From the NCBI GenBank assembly GCA_016795035.1, contig JAEUIT010000064.1, positions 1 through 62,256 of the forward strand: a DNA stretch of 62,256 nucleotides, given 5' to 3'. Positions 26,482 through 35,351 of the stretch are shown here, one piece after another. The notes beneath the pieces were generated by a model, which saw only the letters and a program-made list of their open reading frames with translations, was not told where the DNA came from and did not search any database. Every line of letters begins with the position of its first letter. The first letter of the stretch is position 1. Origin of the DNA: Phycisphaerae bacterium (GTDB lineage: Bacteria; Planctomycetota; Phycisphaerae; Phycisphaerales; SM1A02). The position numbers were made by a program, and so were the translations under genes.

Positions 26482-29178
26482 ATGGGTTTTCCAGCACGAC
26501 TCCCCGCACGACTTCCAGCCGTTGGAACGACGTTGCTTGCGGGCGGACTTGCAGCCTTTCTCGCCACCGGCTTTGCGGCATCGCCGTCGAGCGCCGATGG
26601 CATCGTTCCGATCCGCACCGCGGAGCCGGCGACCGTCGCCCGGGTCGCGCCCGTTCGAGAGGCGCCGCGCGCCCTCGTGTACGCGGCCCGCGATCCGGTG
26701 GTCGTGCGACTGCCGGTCGAGTTCGCGTCGGACGGCGTTCCCACCTTGCCGGCCGACGCCGCACGCACGCTCGCCGAGGCGGCGCTTGCGAATCCCGCGC
26801 GGCTCATCCTGATCGATCTCGCCGGCGCGAGCATCGCCTATCACACGAACGACGGTTCACCGATCCGTCACGAGGACGCCGACCGTCACGAGCTCGCGCT
26901 CGCCGCGGCGCTCGAGTCGACGATCAAGGCGGCGAAGGCCGCGGCGCCGAACGCGATTCTCTCCGTTTCAGGCTTGCCGGCCGAACGTGAGGGCGACGGT
27001 CGCACGAACCTGCGCTACGCGCCGGTGATCGGGCTGCTCGACGTCCTCTCTCCGCGCGCCGGTCTCCTCGTTGCAGGCGGCGATTCGGAGTCGACGCGCG
27101 TCGTGCAGGAGTATCGCGCGTCGGCGCGGCTCTCCGCCGGTCGACCGATCGCCTTCAAGGGCGGCGACGGCTGGCGTCTTGCGGTCGCACCCCCCAAGTC
27201 GAAGGCGTCGTCAAATGCCTCGTCGAAGGATTCATCGTCGCCCGCGCATGGTGGCGGCGGCGGCGGGGGTGGTGGCGGCGGCGCGTCGAAGGGCGGCGGA
27301 GCGACGAGCGGAAGTTCGACGTCCCTCGCCGGCGGCAGCTCGTCGTCGGCACCGACCGGCCAAACGGGCGGCGGCGTCATTCCGTTGGGCGACCCGCCGG
27401 CGGGCACGCTCGCGGCCGGCGATTCTGAAGCGTCCGACTTGTCGGTGGTGCTCGAATCGTGGGGCACGACCGACGGCGACCAGAATGGTGACGGCACGAC
27501 CGACGGCCAAGATCTCACGGCCGTCCTCGCGTCGCTTTCGCTCGGTCTTCCCGGTCCGAACGGCAACGGCTCCGACAACCCGACCGGCGGCGGCGGCGAG
27601 GGAGGCGGCGGTGGTGGCGGCGGTGATCCGCCCGCCGGAGGCGACGGTCCGTTCCTCGCGCCCGGACCTGGCTTCACCGATCCGACGCCGGAACCGCCGG
27701 CGCAAGGCGACCCGACCAAGAAGGCCGCCGACGAGCGCGCGATCGCGCGCTGGAGCATCGTGCCCTATCAGACGGTCACGGCCGACTTCAACGTCGGCGT
27801 GGTGGCCGATCACTACAACGACATCCTCAAGGTCGACTTCAGCGTCGACGGCGGTCCGTGGGTCGCAACCACGACGCGCCGCGTGAACCCGCAGACGAAT
27901 GTCCCCGAGTTCTACGCGACGATGCGCATCGCCGACTTCAACGACGGCCTCCACGAGATTCGCGCTCGCGTCTATCCGAAGGACGGGCTCGTGCGCGTGC
28001 TCGGCGGGCCCATCATCCCGAACCGCAGCACCGGCAACCACTCGCTCTTCGTGTCGACCAACCGTGACGGCACGCTTCCGGTGAAGACGGTCTGGGTCGC
28101 GAACGACGGCAGCGACACCGACGGCGACGGCACCGAGTCGAAGCCCTATCTCACGCTTCACTATGCGGGCCACGCGCTCGCGAACAAGGTCGCCGGCGGC
28201 GACGCCGGCGGCGGCGTGATGTACCTGAAGGCAGGCTCGTACAACCTCGGCACGTACTCGTATGCGAAGCGCTTCAGCTCGCCCACGCGCTACATCACCC
28301 TGCAGCCGGCCCCCGGCGTCAAACGAGAGGACGTGCTCATCGTCTCGTCGAGCCAAGACGGCCTGCGCACCGATCTCGTGCACTTCCACAACCTCTCGAT
28401 TCGCCCCGCGGTCGGCGCGCAGTATCCGATCCGCAACGTGAACAACCAGGGCATCGCGTGGTTCGACGAATGCCACTTCCAGGCGCAGAATTTCGACGAC
28501 ACGTCGACCTTGAACTGGTACCTCGGCTGGGCGATGCGCTACTTCACCGAGTGCTCCGCGTACTACGTGCGCGGCACGCCATACAGCGGCCACCTCGTGC
28601 GCAACTCGAGCATCGAGTTCGTGGCGGACGACGCGTTCAAGAACATCTTCGTCATCCTGAACTGCACGGTGAAGGACCTCGGGCCGCACAACACGTCCAT
28701 TCACTCGGACGTCTGGCAGGTGTGGAACACGAACGCCCTGGTGCAGAATTGCTACGTCGACAACCTCGTCGCCACCGAGTCGATCGACGCGCAAGGCCTC
28801 TTCTTCCACGGCTTCACCCTGCAGTTCCTCGACTGCGCGTACCGGAACGTCACGATCGACAACACGAACAACGGCACCGCAAGCGTGTTCGTGAACTTGC
28901 ACATGCACCGACCGGTGAAGCACCTGCTCATCCGGAACTCCACGCTCGTCGGCGGCGGCCTGTACCGGACCGGCGACGATCCGTCGAAGCCTGAACAGAG
29001 CCACAACATCTTCTCGGGCGACGACATGCTGATGGAGGAGACCTACAAGGAGGCCGCGAAAATCAACTTCGTCGTCCCGCCGCCGGACGGTCCGTCCCAG
29101 GGCAACCAAGGCAGTTGGCCGGGCACGCTCCCGTGGACCTCGCCGCTCGGCGTCCACTACCGGAAGGCCGGCAGCTGA
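26482..29178 (+). CDS. Large secreted right-handed beta-helix protein with dockerin-like motif
   Basis: An 898-residue exported protein. A signal peptide (about 1-38) precedes an alpha/beta region of about 200 residues that I do not recognise. A Gly/Ser-rich linker (about 250-310) and a second poly-Gly linker (about 362-390) flank a dockerin-like calcium motif (DGDQNGDGTTDGQDL, about 330-345). A beta-sandwich-like domain is followed, from about 534, by another Asp-rich loop (NDGSDTDGDG) and a long parallel beta-helix of the pectate-lyase superfamily to the C-terminus. No PEP-CTERM tail is present. A polysaccharide lyase or glycan-binding role is plausible from fold and position, but catalytic residues are not identifiable. 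GGAG lies six bases before ATG 26482. Confidence 0.82.
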   Translation: MGFPARLPARLPAVGTTLLAGGLAAFLATGFAASPSSADGIVPIRTAEPATVARVAPVREAPRALVYAARDPVVVRLPVEFASDGVPTLPADAARTLAEAALANPARLILIDLAGASIAYHTNDGSPIRHEDADRHELALAAALESTIKAAKAAAPNAILSVSGLPAEREGDGRTNLRYAPVIGLLDVLSPRAGLLVAGGDSESTRVVQEYRASARLSAGRPIAFKGGDGWRLAVAPPKSKASSNASSKDSSSPAHGGGGGGGGGGGASKGGGATSGSSTSLAGGSSSSAPTGQTGGGVIPLGDPPAGTLAAGDSEASDLSVVLESWGTTDGDQNGDGTTDGQDLTAVLASLSLGLPGPNGNGSDNPTGGGGEGGGGGGGGDPPAGGDGPFLAPGPGFTDPTPEPPAQGDPTKKAADERAIARWSIVPYQTVTADFNVGVVADHYNDILKVDFSVDGGPWVATTTRRVNPQTNVPEFYATMRIADFNDGLHEIRARVYPKDGLVRVLGGPIIPNRSTGNHSLFVSTNRDGTLPVKTVWVANDGSDTDGDGTESKPYLTLHYAGHALANKVAGGDAGGGVMYLKAGSYNLGTYSYAKRFSSPTRYITLQPAPGVKREDVLIVSSSQDGLRTDLVHFHNLSIRPAVGAQYPIRNVNNQGIAWFDECHFQAQNFDDTSTLNWYLGWAMRYFTECSAYYVRGTPYSGHLVRNSSIEFVADDAFKNIFVILNCTVKDLGPHNTSIHSDVWQVWNTNALVQNCYVDNLVATESIDAQGLFFHGFTLQFLDCAYRNVTIDNTNNGTASVFVNLHMHRPVKHLLIRNSTLVGGGLYRTGDDPSKPEQSHNIFSGDDMLMEETYKEAAKINFVVPPPDGPSQGNQGSWPGTLPWTSPLGVHYRKAGS

Positions 29179-29357
29179 GGCTCGCGGCCGACACGCCGCA
29201 TGAATTGTCGTTACTCCCGGAACCGGACCCGCGTTCTAGCCGATAGCAGCCCGAATGGAGCCTGCCGCCGCCCCGTGCGGACGTCGGTCTACTTGCCGGC
29301 ATGGTGCCGCAGGTGGGTGACGATTCAGGGCGGCGCTCGCACGTACTCTTCCGGGCA

Positions 29358-30755
29358 ATGGCGACGTCTGCTGTCATCGACACGAGTTCGTCCCGACCGA
29401 CTCGCCGATCGGCAGGGGCGGATCGCCGTGACGCCCCCGCGGGAGCGCGGACGTCGAAGGCGTCGCTCCTCCTGCCCGCGGCGATGCTGATCGCGCTCCT
29501 CCTTCCGACGGAGCTCTCGTTCAGCCTCGGGTCGTTGCGCTTCACGGCCTATCGCACGCTGCTCGTCCTCTTCACGGTGCCCTGCGTCGCGAAGGTCTTC
29601 TCGGGGCAGCGCCGCCTGCCCGACATCCTGATGGCGGCGTTCGGTCTCTGGATCCCGCTCGTCCTGACCTATCACCACGGGCCCGAAGTCGGGCTTGAGA
29701 CCGGCGGCATCCAAGCCCTCGAGTTCGTCGGTCCGTACTTCATCGCCCGCGCCTCGGTGCGCGACATCGTGACGCTCGGCCGCGTCGCACGACTCCTCGT
29801 CGTGTCGGCGCTCTTCCTCATGCCGTTCGTCGTCTTCGAGAGCATCACCGGCGTCCACGTCCTGAAGAACGCCGCCGCCGCCGTGGCCGGCGGCCGAGGT
29901 CTCGGTGGCGTCATCGATCAGCGCTACGGCTTCACCCGAGCCTTCGGCACGTTCGACCATCCGATCCTTCTCGGCGTCTTCGCCGCGAGCATCATTCCGT
30001 TCGCGCTCTTCACCCCGTGGAAGGAACGGCTCTCGTTCGCGCTCGCGATCCCGCTCACGATCGGCGTCGCGCTGTGCGCCATCGGAAGCCTGAGTAGCGG
30101 CGCCATCGCCACGATGATGGCCGAAGCGCTCGTCATCACCTGGGACCGCTACACCCGCGCGCTGCCGCATCGCTGGTGGACGCTCGTGGGCCTCGTCATC
30201 GTCGGCTACTTCGTGATCGACATCCTCTCGAATCGATCCGGCCTCACGGTCCTCATCTCGTATCTCACGTTCGACAAGAACACGGCCTACGGCCGCACGA
30301 TCATCTGGGAGTTCGGCTTCTGGGAGAACGCGGTCAAGAGCCCGCTCCTCGGGATCGGACTCAACGACTGGGTCCGGCCCTCATGGATCGTGAGCCCGAG
30401 CGTCGACAACCACTGGCTCCTCGTCACGATGGTCTACGGCTTTCCCGGGATCATCATGTTCCTGACCGCGGTCTTCCTGGCGCTGCGCACGGCCGTGAAG
30501 GCCGCGCGTTCGGGCGACGCATACGAGGCCCGCGTCGCGAAGGCGTGGGCGTACTCGGTCTTCGGCGCGACCGTGGCCGCGGCGACCGTCGCATTCTGGA
30601 ATAGCTCGCTCGTCTACTTCTCGTTCGCGTTCGGTTGTTGGGGCGCGCTCCTGAGCGCGTCGCGCCTTCCGCGCCCCCGCGCGGTCGCGTCCGCGCTGCG
30701 CGGCGCGCAGCGCGACGTCGGCCGCAACGCGCCCCTTGCCGGTGACTCCGCATGA
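29358..30755 (+). CDS. O-antigen ligase/polymerase-like membrane protein
   Basis: A 465-residue polytopic protein with about ten membrane helices. A large loop carries ENAVKSPLLGIGLNDW and the downstream SVDNHWLLVTMVYGFPGI. This is the Wzy_C/O-antigen-ligase signature, with the conserved G-x-G-x-N/D and H region. Such proteins polymerise repeat units or ligate glycan to an acceptor at the periplasmic face. ATG 29358 was chosen because the following basic stretch is a normal cytoplasmic leader. It heads the exopolysaccharide operon, and its stop overlaps the next start by four bases. Confidence 0.85.
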   Translation: MATSAVIDTSSSRPTRRSAGADRRDAPAGARTSKASLLLPAAMLIALLLPTELSFSLGSLRFTAYRTLLVLFTVPCVAKVFSGQRRLPDILMAAFGLWIPLVLTYHHGPEVGLETGGIQALEFVGPYFIARASVRDIVTLGRVARLLVVSALFLMPFVVFESITGVHVLKNAAAAVAGGRGLGGVIDQRYGFTRAFGTFDHPILLGVFAASIIPFALFTPWKERLSFALAIPLTIGVALCAIGSLSSGAIATMMAEALVITWDRYTRALPHRWWTLVGLVIVGYFVIDILSNRSGLTVLISYLTFDKNTAYGRTIIWEFGFWENAVKSPLLGIGLNDWVRPSWIVSPSVDNHWLLVTMVYGFPGIIMFLTAVFLALRTAVKAARSGDAYEARVAKAWAYSVFGATVAAATVAFWNSSLVYFSFAFGCWGALLSASRLPRPRAVASALRGAQRDVGRNAPLAGDSA

Positions 30756-31729
30756 CGACCCCCGACCTCTCGATCGTGATCGTGAGCTGGAACACGTCCG
30801 CGATGACGCGCGACTGTCTGCGTTCGATCGCCGAAACCGAGTTCGGGCGCCGCGCCCAGACGATCGTCGTCGACAACGCCTCGACCGACGGCTCGCCCGA
30901 CGACATCGCCCGCGAGTTCCCGTGGGTCGAGCTCATCCGCAATCCCACGAACGCGGGATTCGCCGCGGCGAACAACGTCGGATTCCGCCGTTGCACCGGG
31001 CGCCACGTCCTTCTCCTCAACTCCGACACGCTCGTCCTCGGCGACGTCCTCGAGAAGTCGGTGCGGTACCTCGACGAGCGCAAGGACGTCGGCGCGATGG
31101 GCTGCCGCGTCGTGAATCCCGACCGCACGTTGCAGTCGACGTGCTTCCGCTATCCGTCGCTCCTCAATCTCACGCTCCTCTCGACCGGCCTTCATCGCAT
31201 TCCGCTGCCGTTCTTCGGGCGCCACACCTACCGCGGCTGGAAGCGCGACACCGAACGTGACGTCGAGGTGATCACCGGCTGCTACCTCCTCATCCGGAAG
31301 GAGGTCCTCGACGAGATCGGCCCGCTCGACGAGCGCTTCTTCTTCTGCGGCGAGGAGACCGACTGGTGCCTGCGCATCGTCCGCGCCGGACATCGGCTCA
31401 CGCTCGCGCCGGTCGGCGACATCGTCCACTTCGGCAACGCGAGCGGACGGCAACTGAGCTTCCGCCGCGACGTCATGCTGTCCGCGGGCCTCGTGAAGCT
31501 GCACGCGAAGCACGGCGGCACGCTCGGCGGCGCGGCCGCGTGGGCGATCCTCTACGGCTGCAACGCGGTGCGCGCGATCGGGTGGAAAGTCCTGAGCGTC
31601 CTCTCGCGCAACGAGCGCCATCGCGCCCGCGCCGAGCACTTCGCGAACGTGACGAAAGCCTTCGAGGGTTCGTGGATCCGCCCCGTGCCGAACGAGCCGA
31701 AGGCGCCGGAGAAGCCTGCGCATGCGTAG
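30752..31729 (+). CDS. Family 2 glycosyltransferase, rhamnosyltransferase-like
   Basis: A 325-residue GT-A enzyme. LSIVIVSWNTSAMTRDCL, VVDNASTDGS, NAGFAAANNVG and LLLNSDT are characteristic of the WbbL/RfbN-like subgroup, which often transfers rhamnose. The acceptor-side GEETDWCLRI motif is also present. With rmlACDB downstream in the same region, a dTDP-rhamnose donor is a reasonable inference. ATG 30752 overlaps the upstream stop (ATGA), and the end overlaps the next gene by eight bases. Confidence 0.9.
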   Translation: MTTPDLSIVIVSWNTSAMTRDCLRSIAETEFGRRAQTIVVDNASTDGSPDDIAREFPWVELIRNPTNAGFAAANNVGFRRCTGRHVLLLNSDTLVLGDVLEKSVRYLDERKDVGAMGCRVVNPDRTLQSTCFRYPSLLNLTLLSTGLHRIPLPFFGRHTYRGWKRDTERDVEVITGCYLLIRKEVLDEIGPLDERFFFCGEETDWCLRIVRAGHRLTLAPVGDIVHFGNASGRQLSFRRDVMLSAGLVKLHAKHGGTLGGAAAWAILYGCNAVRAIGWKVLSVLSRNERHRARAEHFANVTKAFEGSWIRPVPNEPKAPEKPAHA

Positions 31730-32981
31730 GCCGAAGGTCGTCATCATCGGTCCTTGCGCGGATCCGACGGACGTGGGCGAAGCGCTCAGCACGTTCCGTT
31801 GGACGAAGGGCATCGCCGAACACGCCGACGTCACGCTCCTCACCTACGTGAAGAGCGGCCGCTCGAGCGCGAAGTCCGCGTTGCCGGGCGTGCGCGTGAT
31901 CGAGTGGAACGACCTTCCGATCCCGGCGCGCCTTGAGCGACTGAACGCGGCGCTCCATCCCGGCTACGCGGTCTTCTACCTGAAGGCGCGGCGCTGGCTG
32001 AAGCGCTCGCTCGCGGCAGGGGAGTCGTTCGACCTCGTGCATCAGGTGGCGCCGCTCGCGCTTCGCTATCCGTCGCCGGCGGCGGGGCTGCCGATCCCGC
32101 TCATCGTCGGACCGCTCGCGGGCAGCCTCACGACGCCCGAGTCGTTCGCCGCCGAAACCGCGGGCGATCCCTGGTTCGTGAAGCTGCGCCGCTTCGACCA
32201 GTGCCGCTTCCGGCACGACCCGTTCCTGCGCCGCACCTACGAGACGGCTGCAACGCTGATCGGCGTCGCGCCGTACGTGCGCGACATCCTCGCGGACGTG
32301 AAGATCCGCGACTTCGCCCTCGAGAACGAGACCGGCGTGCCCGAACTTCCGCCGCTCCCCGCACGCGACTTCGCGGCGCGGCCGTTCCGGCTGCTCTACG
32401 TCGGCCGCATCGTGCGCACCAAAGGCGTGCGCGACGCGGTCCGCGCGATGACGCATCTCGCCGACCTCGACGTGCGCTTTGATGTCGTCGGCGCCGGCAA
32501 CGACCTCGACGCCTGCAAGGCCGAGGCCGCGTCGCTCGGCGTCGCCGACCGCGTGCACTTCCACGGCAGGAAGTCGCGCGCCGAGGTCGATCCCTTCTAC
32601 CGCGACGCGCACGCGTTCCTCTTCCCGAGCTTCCGCGAGCCGAGCGGCAACGTGGTGTTGGAGGCGATGTCGTGGGGCCTGCCCATGGTCGTCGCCGACC
32701 GTGGCGGTCCGTCGTACGCGGTGACCGACGCGGTCGGCACGCGCGTCCCGGTCCGCACCCCGACGGAGTTCGCCCGCGGCCTCGCCGACGCGGTCCGCGC
32801 GCTCGTCGCGTCGCCCGAGCTCGCGGCGCGCCAATCGCACGCGGCCCGCACGACCGTCGAGACCGAACACCTCTGGCCCGCGAAGATCGGCCGCATGCTC
32901 GCGCTCTACGAGCGCGTGCTCGGCGCCCGCTCCGCGCCGACCTCGACCACGAACGCGAACGCGCGATTGGGGGCCGCATGA
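31722..32981 (+). CDS. Family 4 glycosyltransferase
   Basis: A 419-residue GT-B glycosyltransferase. The C-terminal donor domain has RLLYVGRIVRTKG, FDVVGAGNDL, VHFHGRKSRAEV and FLFPSFREPSGNVVLEAM, the canonical group-1 E-x7-E block. The N-terminal half is more divergent (IGPCADPTDVGEALSTFRW). It overlaps both neighbours (eight bases upstream, ATGA downstream) and so is part of the coupled operon. Donor unknown. Confidence 0.9.
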   Translation: MRRPKVVIIGPCADPTDVGEALSTFRWTKGIAEHADVTLLTYVKSGRSSAKSALPGVRVIEWNDLPIPARLERLNAALHPGYAVFYLKARRWLKRSLAAGESFDLVHQVAPLALRYPSPAAGLPIPLIVGPLAGSLTTPESFAAETAGDPWFVKLRRFDQCRFRHDPFLRRTYETAATLIGVAPYVRDILADVKIRDFALENETGVPELPPLPARDFAARPFRLLYVGRIVRTKGVRDAVRAMTHLADLDVRFDVVGAGNDLDACKAEAASLGVADRVHFHGRKSRAEVDPFYRDAHAFLFPSFREPSGNVVLEAMSWGLPMVVADRGGPSYAVTDAVGTRVPVRTPTEFARGLADAVRALVASPELAARQSHAARTTVETEHLWPAKIGRMLALYERVLGARSAPTSTTNANARLGAA

Positions 32982-33451
32982 GCGACGCCCACGCTCGTCC
33001 GCGCGTGCTCGCCGTCGCCTCGGGCGGCGGTCACTGGGTGCAGCTCATGCGCCTGCGTCCGGCGTTCGAAGGCTGCGATGTCACCTTCGTCACGGTGCGC
33101 GAGCAGTATCGCGTTGACATTCCCGCAGGCGCCGCGTTCGAGGTCGTGAACGACGCCACGCGCTGGAACAAGTTCGGGCTTCTCATGCTCGCGTGGCGCC
33201 TCTATCGCATCATCCGAAGGACGAAGCCCGACGCGATCATCACGACCGGCGCCGCGCCGGGGTTCTTCGCGCTTCGCATCGGCGCCTTCCTCGGCATCCG
33301 CACCGCGTGGGTCGACTCGATCGCCAACGTCGAGGAGGTCTCGCTCTCCGGCCGCCGCATCGGGCCGAAGGCGACGCTCTGGCTGACGCAGTGGCCGCAC
33401 CTCGAGAAGTCGTGCGGCCAGGGGCCGTCGTATCGGGGGGCCGTCCTGTGA
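32978..33451 (+). CDS. Alg14-like membrane subunit of a split glycosyltransferase
   Basis: A 157-residue protein matching Alg14/PssD: VLAVASGGGHWVQLMRL at the N-terminus, FVTVREQY, and the AIITTGAAPGFFALRIGAFLG block. Alg14-type proteins recruit the catalytic Alg13-like subunit to the membrane and supply the acceptor half of a GT-B fold. The next gene encodes that partner, joined by a GTGA overlap. In bacteria such pairs (PssD/PssE, EpsEF-like) add an early sugar to lipid-linked repeat units. ATG 32978 overlaps the upstream stop. Confidence 0.88.
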   Translation: MSDAHARPRVLAVASGGGHWVQLMRLRPAFEGCDVTFVTVREQYRVDIPAGAAFEVVNDATRWNKFGLLMLAWRLYRIIRRTKPDAIITTGAAPGFFALRIGAFLGIRTAWVDSIANVEEVSLSGRRIGPKATLWLTQWPHLEKSCGQGPSYRGAVL

Positions 33452-33945
33452 TCTTCGTCACCGTGGGCGCGCAGATGCCCTTCGATCGCATGTGCCGCGC
33501 CGTCGACGACTGGGCCCGCGCGCGAGGCCGCAACGACGTCTTCGCGCAGATCGGCTCGACCGCCTGGCGGCCGTCGGCGATCGAGTACTCCGAACTGCTC
33601 ACGCCGCCGGAATTCCTCGCGAAGGTGAAGGCGTGCGACGTGATCGTCGCGCATGCCGGCATGGGGAGCATCCTGACGGCGCTCGAACACGGCAAGCCGA
33701 TCCTCGTGATGCCGCGCCGCGGCGACCTTCGCGAGACGCGCAACGACCACCAGATCGCGACGGCGAAGCGATTCCTCGCCCTCGAGAAGGTCGCGGTCGC
33801 CTTCGACGAGACGGAGCTCGCGGCGAAGCTCGACGCCCTCTCGTCGTTGCAGGCGGCCGACCGCATCAGCCCTTACGCGAGCGAGAGCCTGCTCGCCGCC
33901 GTGCGCGACTTCGTGCGCGGCTCGCGAGGAGAGAGAACCCGATGA
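33448..33945 (+). CDS. Alg13-like catalytic subunit (GT28 C-terminal domain)
   Basis: A 165-residue GT28 C-terminal-like protein. IFVTVGAQMPFDRM at the start and VIVAHAGMGSILTALEHGKPILVMPRR carry the nucleotide-sugar binding site, followed by NDHQIATAKRF. It should form the active enzyme with the Alg14-like protein encoded just upstream. The GTG start at 33448 shares the GTGA overlap with that stop, implying coupled 1:1 synthesis. The stop overlaps the next ATG. Confidence 0.88.
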   Translation: MIFVTVGAQMPFDRMCRAVDDWARARGRNDVFAQIGSTAWRPSAIEYSELLTPPEFLAKVKACDVIVAHAGMGSILTALEHGKPILVMPRRGDLRETRNDHQIATAKRFLALEKVAVAFDETELAAKLDALSSLQAADRISPYASESLLAAVRDFVRGSRGERTR

Positions 33946-35165
33946 GCGCACCACCCGCACACGAACGCACCCAGAGCGCCTCCGCGATCGAGACGCGCAC
34001 CGTCGACGGCGTCCTCTGCTTCGGCGGCGAGGACTGGTGGTACCACAACCGCGGCCACTTCGACATGCAGCTCATGCGCGAGCTTTCGGCGCACGTGCCG
34101 GTCCTCTACGTGAACTCGATCGGCATGCGCGTGCCGCGTCCGACCGAGGGGGCGATGTTCCTGACGCGCGTGCGCCGCAAGCTGAAGTCGATGCGCCGCG
34201 GCCTCGTGCGCGTGCGCGACAACTTCGCGGTGATGAGCCCGTTCGCGGCGCCGGGGCGCGTCGGCCGCATCGTGACCCGGGCGGTCATGGCGCGGCAGAT
34301 CGTCCGTGCCGGCCGCTCGCTCGGGATCACGCGACCGCTCCTGTGGGTCGCCTGTCCGCCCGGCGCGCAGTCGCTCGACCAGATCCGACCGGTCGCGACC
34401 GTCTACCAGCGCACCGACCGGTTCGAGGATTTCCCGTACGTCGACCGCGACGTGATCGCGGGCTACGACCGCACGCTCAAGCACGCCGCCGACCTCACGC
34501 TCTTCTGTTCGCGGCTCCTCTACGACGCCGAGCGCGAGCGCTGCCGCAACGCGCTCTTCGTCGACCATGGCGTCGACTACGACCGGTTCGCCGCCGCCGG
34601 CCTCGACCCGACGTCCGAGCCGGCCGACCTCAAGGGACTTCCGCGACCGCGGGCGGGATTCGTCGGCGGGATCGACGCCCACACCTTCGATCCGCCTCTC
34701 TTCGAGAAGGTCGTCGCGCTCTTGCCCGACGTCCACTTCGTCATGGTCGGCGCATGCTCCTTGCCGCCCGGCTGGCTCGCCGATCGCCCGAATGTCACGT
34801 TCCTCGGCCAGAAGCCCTACGACGACGTGCCGGGGTACATGGCCGGGTGCGACGTCCTCCTCATGCCGTGGAACCGCTCGGACTGGATCAAGGCCTGCAA
34901 TCCGATCAAGCTCAAGGAGTACTTGGCGACCGGAAGACCAGTCGTCAGCACGTCTTACGACGAACTCCTCCGGACGTGGAAGGACTTCGTGACGATCGCC
35001 GACGGCCCCGAAGCGTTCGCTGCCGCGATCCGCGCAGCTCTTGCGGAGCGCACCGACGCCGAGCGGCTGCGGGAGCGGGTTCGTCGAGAAACCTGGACCG
35101 CCAAGGCCGACCAAGTCCTCGAGCGACTTCAAACCCTTGGAATTACTGTCGCAAAGGCGAGATAA
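33942..35165 (+). CDS. GT-B glycosyltransferase (group-1-like)
   Basis: A 407-residue protein. The N-terminal half has GGEDWWYHNRGHFDMQLM and VLYVNSIGMRVP, typical of a subgroup of EPS-cluster group-1 transferases that lack the usual Gly-rich loop. The C-terminal half has GFVGGIDAHTFD, VHFVMVGA, VTFLGQKPYDDVPGYMAGCDVLLMP and IKLKEYLATGRPVVST. It is the last gene of the first overlapped block; 186 non-coding bases follow before the nucleotidyltransferase-like gene. Specificity unknown. Confidence 0.87.
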   Translation: MSAPPAHERTQSASAIETRTVDGVLCFGGEDWWYHNRGHFDMQLMRELSAHVPVLYVNSIGMRVPRPTEGAMFLTRVRRKLKSMRRGLVRVRDNFAVMSPFAAPGRVGRIVTRAVMARQIVRAGRSLGITRPLLWVACPPGAQSLDQIRPVATVYQRTDRFEDFPYVDRDVIAGYDRTLKHAADLTLFCSRLLYDAERERCRNALFVDHGVDYDRFAAAGLDPTSEPADLKGLPRPRAGFVGGIDAHTFDPPLFEKVVALLPDVHFVMVGACSLPPGWLADRPNVTFLGQKPYDDVPGYMAGCDVLLMPWNRSDWIKACNPIKLKEYLATGRPVVSTSYDELLRTWKDFVTIADGPEAFAAAIRAALAERTDAERLRERVRRETWTAKADQVLERLQTLGITVAKAR

Positions 35166-35351
35166 GAATGCCCTTTGTCGGAGTAGTCTGACGGGTTGAG
35201 ACGTAGGTCAATGTCGGCCTACGGAATTCGCCGGTAGTCTGATCCGGCGATCGTTCGGCGACGTAAGGGGTGCGCAAACTCGCGTTTGGACGCGATTTGC
35301 CCCGTGAAACGCCGATATATCGAGACTTCCGGAGAGGAACGCCCCGTCGTC

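Noticed and set aside
27232..29157. Long minus-strand open frame opposite the beta-helix protein
   Set aside because: Same cause: low-complexity Arg/Val-rich translation with no start signal, while the plus strand has obvious domains.
35285..35302. Possible sigma-54 promoter (TTGG...TTGC) before the exosortase block
   Set aside because: The GG-GC spacing is nine rather than ten and the -24 element lacks CAC.
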